Source: Elmis aenea
Taxonomy: Eukaryota; Arthropoda; Insecta; Coleoptera; Elmidae
DNA: 64,000 bases
Direction of reading: 5' to 3'
Assembly: GCA_947652605.1 (NCBI GenBank)
Contig: OX393582.1
Coordinates: 15,214,544 to 15,278,543 of the forward strand
A program made the position numbers and the translations under genes. Shown piece after piece: positions 59,563 to 64,000 of this stretch (position 1 is the stretch's first letter; the number at the start of each line of letters is the position of its first letter). The notes below the pieces were generated by a model, which did no database searches, was not told the origin of the DNA, and saw nothing but the letters and a program-made list of their open reading frames with translations.

Positions 59563-62500
59563 TTAATTACTACTATTGTACACATTAGTGTTCATCGAAC
59601 AATCAATAATTTCCATGAGACATCGGCCAAATTCTTCAATTATTTGTAGTTTCGTTAATTCTTCGTCTTGAGCATTGGCTTCCGCGCTATCAGATATCGT
59701 CAACAGGCACTGACTTGTGGCCTCAATCACATCATCAGTGATGTAACTGAACGCATGTCTGAGAATAAATAAATGAAGTTAGTCGCTAACTCTGCGAGTA
59801 ACGGAAGCTTTTGCTTATGCGCAAAATTTGAAAAAATATTGATTACTTACTTGCTGTTGGAAAGCCGTCGCGGACGAAACTGTAATATATTTCTCGACAC
59901 ATTGAATTTGGTGATATGTGGTGGACTGCTATTTAAAGCAACAGGAGTGTTGGGATTTGTTCGAACGATCTTTTTATCCATGGGATCTTCAATATTTCGG
60001 CATCCCATACATTTACAATTACTTGAACACACAATTTTGGCCTAAAACAAACCTTTTGCTATACATCTGTTCATTAAGACTTGTAAAATACAGGTTTGAC
60101 ATATTTTACCTTCACAAAAAAAAATCGAGGTAAAATGTTTTACATTACTGTGATTTTAAACTTTTATTACTATTTAAGATTTGAACAGGAATGGCAACAA
60201 TTTAGTTTGTTCAAATGGCACTACATACGTTTCTATGCCTTTTAAAAAATCAATGTTTTTCTGTTTCTAGCAAGGCTTTTCGTTTTTTATCCTATATATT
60301 ATTTGAAAAAAACACTATTTAATTAGCCTAAATTAAAAGGATTATAATATATACGAGTGTTTCACTTTTCGATGTGACAATATTGCTATCTACGTAAATA
60401 ATGAAAATACAAGGTTGGTTAACAGGGACAAAAGTTAGCTATTTAGAAGTGTATTTTAAACAAGACAGTGTTTTGTTTAAAAATTCCATGGCTTGCAGAA
60501 AAACTGAAATCGACCTACATTTTTATACTCAAATATCTCGGCTATCGTTGATAACACACAAAAATTCCAAAGGAGAAAAAGTTGCTTAAGTTTGTTATAA
60601 AATGGTGATAGCCATATTTTTGTTTATTAATTACCGTGCGAGATATTTTATGACACATTTTTTTTTTAATTGGCAGTCTTAGTATGTAATGACTTAGATA
60701 TAAAGATTATTTTGTCTTTACAATGACACACCACTTTATACGTTTATTTACAAAAATAAGCGAAATAACTAAAAAATTACAAAATCCAAGATAAAAATCA
60801 ACGTTGCCATGGAAAATAATCAACTTCCATTGTTTTGTTTCGACCCTTGCCAATCTATCCTGTAACTTTTTAAACAGTGACAGTAACAAATGTAATATGA
60901 AGTTAAAATAATCGTACTAATTGTAAGTAAATGAATGTATTTTATCTTATTTAAGTAGGCCTACCATACGTCCCGGTTTGGCCGGGACAGTCCCGGTTTA
61001 GAGGTTATGTCCCGGTGTCCCGGTTAGTTTCGCTTTTGTCCCGGTTTCTAAAAAAAAAATCCTCACCGATTTTTTCATACGCGTTTTCGTTGGAAAATAT
61101 TAATGTGTATGCTTTTGGCATGCCATTGAAAATATTCATAGTTATGCACACTTTTTGTTTATAAACTTTTAAGCTATTTGATCAAGCAACAATAAAATAA
61201 ATTTAAAGCACAAGCTTATGCTTTTACATTTTTTTAAAAATTTTTACTGAAAACTGTTGCTTTTTTAAATTCATATTGATATTAAGATTATAGTCCTGTA
61301 ACTAAATAAAAATTATTTAGTGGAAGGTTTTACCTTTATTACGAATAATTTTGTAGAAGGTGGGGGCAATCTGATAAAAAAAAACAGAAAAAATTCTGCC
61401 ATAAATCTGTATTTTGGATGATGGTAAAGTACTCTAACTTTGCATTAAAACACGTTTGAACTTTTAAAATTTAATAAAATCGCCTGTGGCACATTTTGTC
61501 CCCCCCACTTCTTTCCCATGTTTAAAAAAAGGTTCTCGTGTCCCGGTTTGACTTTACGATAATATGGTAAGCCTATATTTAAGGCATTAGCAAAAAAGAT
61601 TTTTTATTATTTACAGAAGTTGATTTACATTATTTCTAGTTAACACAGTTCTTTGTATGATTTTATAATGACAAAACATTCAACTTAAATAAATTAGAAA
61701 ATTCACATATGTTGAAATTTAAGATATGTTTCATCGACGGTGTTCAAACTACAAACTACCATTTTCAATGCAAAGGTGACATCTAGATAACATTTCTGTG
61801 CTACATTTGACAAAAGCTGTAAAGTAATATATTCAAGTGCTCGTTTTATTGTCTTGCAGCTTTTGAATTTTTTAAGGCGCTTTAATATTAATATGATTAT
61901 TTTAATTTCACATTTTATTTGTTTTAATGTCACCATTTAAAGAGTGACAGGATAGAATGTGAAGGGTCGAACTAAATCAATGGAAGTCGATTGTTGTTCT
62001 TTCCATGGCAACATTGATATTTATCTTAAATTTCGCAATTTTTTATTTATTTAGTTTTTTTTTGTAAATAAACATAAAAAATATCATATTGTAAAAAGAA
62101 CAAATAATCTGTATATCTAAGTCATCCCATACAAAGACTTAAATTTAAAAAAAAAATCTCATTTAATATTTCGTGTAGGAATTTATAAATAAAAATTTGA
62201 CTATCACCATTTTATATAGTAAACAAAATCTAGCAAAACTCTTTTTTTTAAATTTTTGTTTATTAGCAACGATAGCCAAGATATTCGAGTTAAAATATTT
62301 TATTGATTTCGGTTTTTTCATTATATCACACAAGCATTGGAGTTTTTAAACAAAACAAGATCTTGATTACAATACACTCCTAAATAGCTAATTTTTGTTT
62401 TATTTAACCAACTTTGCATTTTCATGATTTACGGAGATAGCCACACTGTCACATTAAAAAGTAATACACTCTGTATACAGGGTGTCACACAAAAAACGCC

Positions 62501-63748
62501 GCAAGCTGTCACTCCGTTGTTTGTGGTCCGTTTTGATGAACAAAAAACTAAATGAAATGGCTCCTCAAATACTATGAACTGAATTGGAGTTCAATTTTTT
62601 TCAAGTTTAACTTAAATGTCAAACGATAGTCAATTTTTTTTTCCCAAATGGCACCATCTATTTTTTTACTAATTCTGGTAGACATTTTTTTTCTGAATTC
62701 AATGATGTAATCATAAGTTAATTTTAGTGCTAAACTAATAAGAAATAAAAAATAAAAATTTAACTAAAACAGGTTAGGTTTCACAAAATTTTCAAGCGTG
62801 CCGTGGAAAACAAAAAAAAAACTTTATCAACAAATGTCATTTAAACGTCAGTGTGGTATTTAAATGACATTTAAGTTGAACTTGAAAAAAATTAAAATCC
62901 AATTCAGTTTATAGCATTTGAGGGGCCATTTCATTTAGTTTTTTGTTCACCAAAATCGGACCACAAACAACGGAGTTACAGCTTGCGGCGTTTTTTGTGT
63001 GACACCCTGTATAATAAATATGCCTATGAATTTAAACAATGCAACTCTAACTTCAATTGTTTTACTTTAACATTTTTAACAAATGATATATTTAATGTTG
63101 AACTTTCACTAAACTCTGATTTTTTGTTACAAGCTTATGGATATTTAAATATTATTACTTTAATTTGGTCAAATTATTACAATATAACAAATAAAATGTT
63201 GATTTATAACGTACCTCGTAACACTCGCAATAATTTTTGAGACATCCCGATCTTTTACAATTACATCCTTTGGTATGCTTTCTCACTGCTGTATCTCCTG
63301 TATCTTTGGCTTTACCAATTTTTGGACGGAAAGCGTGAGGGTTTCTTTCCAAGCAACTTTTAATGGCTCTCTGCCGATGTTCCTCATTTTCCAAATTGTT
63401 ATAACAATTCATACAATTGCACATATAGCAGAACTCACCATTTGCAAAACAATCGCAGTATAATTTAAGACACTGTGACTTTGTACAGTTGCAAGGTTTT
63501 CTAGGGCGCATTCCGTTAGTTTCCATGTTATCTATCATGGTATTTCCACTGCTCTCGGTGACGGGAGTCTTAGGAATTGACGGTTTCGCAGGGATCGCCA
63601 CTTTTGTTACTGGAGTTTGCTGTAAATAGCCAGTTGATAACATTACAAGCTGACCAGGTCCTGCTTGCGATATTTGCAGAGGGGTCGAGCGTGCAACATG
63701 GCTTGGTTTCAAATTCTTTGGAAGTATTGTATTTGTACCAGGTATAGT
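59563..63748 (-). CDS. lin-54: Lin-54 (tesmin/TSO1 CXC-domain protein), last three exons
   Basis: Lin-54 (Mip120 in Drosophila) is the DNA-binding subunit of the DREAM/MuvB complex and recognises the CHR promoter element of cell-cycle genes. Three exons join in frame: 63748-63215 (ends GAG then GTACGT), 60041-59851 (ends AA then GTAAGT) and 59758-59563. The first exon has a Thr/Pro/Gln-rich lead-in, then the first CXC domain ([20 protein letters not shown], more cysteines after it), the conserved spacer [10 protein letters not shown], and most of the second CXC ([17 protein letters not shown]). The second exon completes it with [12 protein letters not shown]. The third gives the conserved C-terminal helix ([19 protein letters not shown]) and ends YNSSN. 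The join at 63215/60041 splits the second CXC domain at phase 0. The 5' exons lie past the window end. Intron 1 here is 3.2 kb and holds foldback elements. Confidence 0.93.
60354..62473. mobile_element. Foldback MITE in a lin-54 intron, split by a hAT-like element
   Basis: The left end (CGAGTGTTTCACTTTTCGAT) and the right end, the complement of CAGAGTGTATTACTTTTTAA, are flanked by TA. The arms mirror each other in 'atgaaaatacaaggttggtt' against its complement, 'gcttagatatagccga' and 'catgg(c/a)aacgttga' stretches. A 620-bp element (60956-61575) is inserted near the centre. The right flank TATA runs into the next element at 62478. Confidence 0.7.
60956..61575. mobile_element. 620-bp hAT-like MITE with perfect 8-bp TSD
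   Basis: It begins TAGGCCTACCATACGTCCCG and ends with the complement of TAGGCTTACCATATTATCG. Identical TATTTAAG repeats lie at 60948-60955 and 61576-61583. Both ends carry 'tcccggttt' motifs. No coding capacity. Confidence 0.85.
62478..63009. mobile_element. Foldback MITE, 532 bp, TA-flanked
   Basis: The left end CAGGGTGTCACACAAAAAAC and its exact complement at the right have TA flanks. The arms match for about 170 bases ('gccgcaagctgt', 'aacaaacaacggagt', 'aaatggcccctcaaat'). It lies in a lin-54 intron. Confidence 0.85.
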
Positions 63749-64000
63749 CTGTTAGAAAAACATTAAAAAACATCATACAAAGACCAAACTTCCTAGGGTA
63801 TGTTTTAACCAAGGCCGAAATTATTATTATTTAGTCATAAGTCCATCTACTGTCAGATGTAGGACTACAAAGACTGAAATACAAACCAAAAAACCAGTAT
63901 CATGAGTCCCAACAGGAATCAAAACAACTTTTATACATGAAACTAATTTAATCAGTAACAAATTAACGTACTTCAAGTTCTATTGGATCTCATTTAATAC
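63749..64000. other. lin-54 intron to the window end
   Basis: On the minus strand a TTTCTAACAG acceptor at 63758-63749 marks the start of the first visible lin-54 exon. A possible donor (GAAGTACGT) lies near 63970-63978, but the short frame before it has an in-frame stop at the window end, so no exon can be claimed. Confidence 0.4.

Overview
The window is AT-rich nuclear DNA from an insect. The evidence is split genes with GT-AG introns, three gustatory-receptor-type genes, an arthropod-style SMYD/SET gene, an erlin gene, a lin-54 gene, a C2H2 zinc-finger gene, and a dense load of DNA transposons, SINE copies and LINE fragments. A beetle would fit the transposon landscape, but the order cannot be proved from this window.

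Layout. (1) 2875-6771, minus: a two-exon gustatory receptor (395 aa) whose intron holds palindromic transposons. (2) 7300-11200: transposon graveyard with a tRNA-derived SINE, a pogo/mariner-type element, a piggyBac relic, a mariner transposase relic and a 54-bp minimal palindrome. (3) 11605-16394, plus: a complete six-exon erlin gene (322 aa). (4) 16500-20600: stacked MITEs. (5) 33113-20677, minus: a complete seven-exon SMYD (MYND plus SET) gene (503 aa) with a possible second terminal exon. Its introns carry foldback elements, LINE pieces, a SINE and a 144-bp hairpin. (6) 35201-37241, plus: a three-exon gustatory receptor (377 aa). (7) 46413-38566, minus: a related three-exon gustatory receptor (379 aa), convergent with the previous one. 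Its 6.6-kb first intron appears to use a GC donor and contains, on the opposite strand, the C2H2 zinc-finger gene 41516-42778 and a foldback element carrying a recombinase-like fragment. (8) 46892-53248: more foldback elements, one with a 1.7-kb tandem array of a 7-bp unit at its centre. (9) 53249-59562: mostly gene-poor, with palindromic and hAT-like insertions. (10) 63748-59563, minus: the last three exons of lin-54, with two CXC domains; the 5' part lies beyond the window.

The strongest non-genic signal is a population of at least 17 long palindromic (foldback) elements. Most begin with a CAGGGTG-like end, most are flanked by TA, they are nested in each other, and three times two elements abut through a shared TATA. 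Several lie in introns, where transcripts would form long hairpins. hAT-type non-autonomous elements with 8-bp target-site duplications (five perfect or nearly so) and a SINE with an 11-bp duplication are inserted into the palindromes and give a relative order of insertion.

All coordinates and splice joins come from reading the sequence by eye. Gene calls rest on recognised protein-family motifs; no database search was run.
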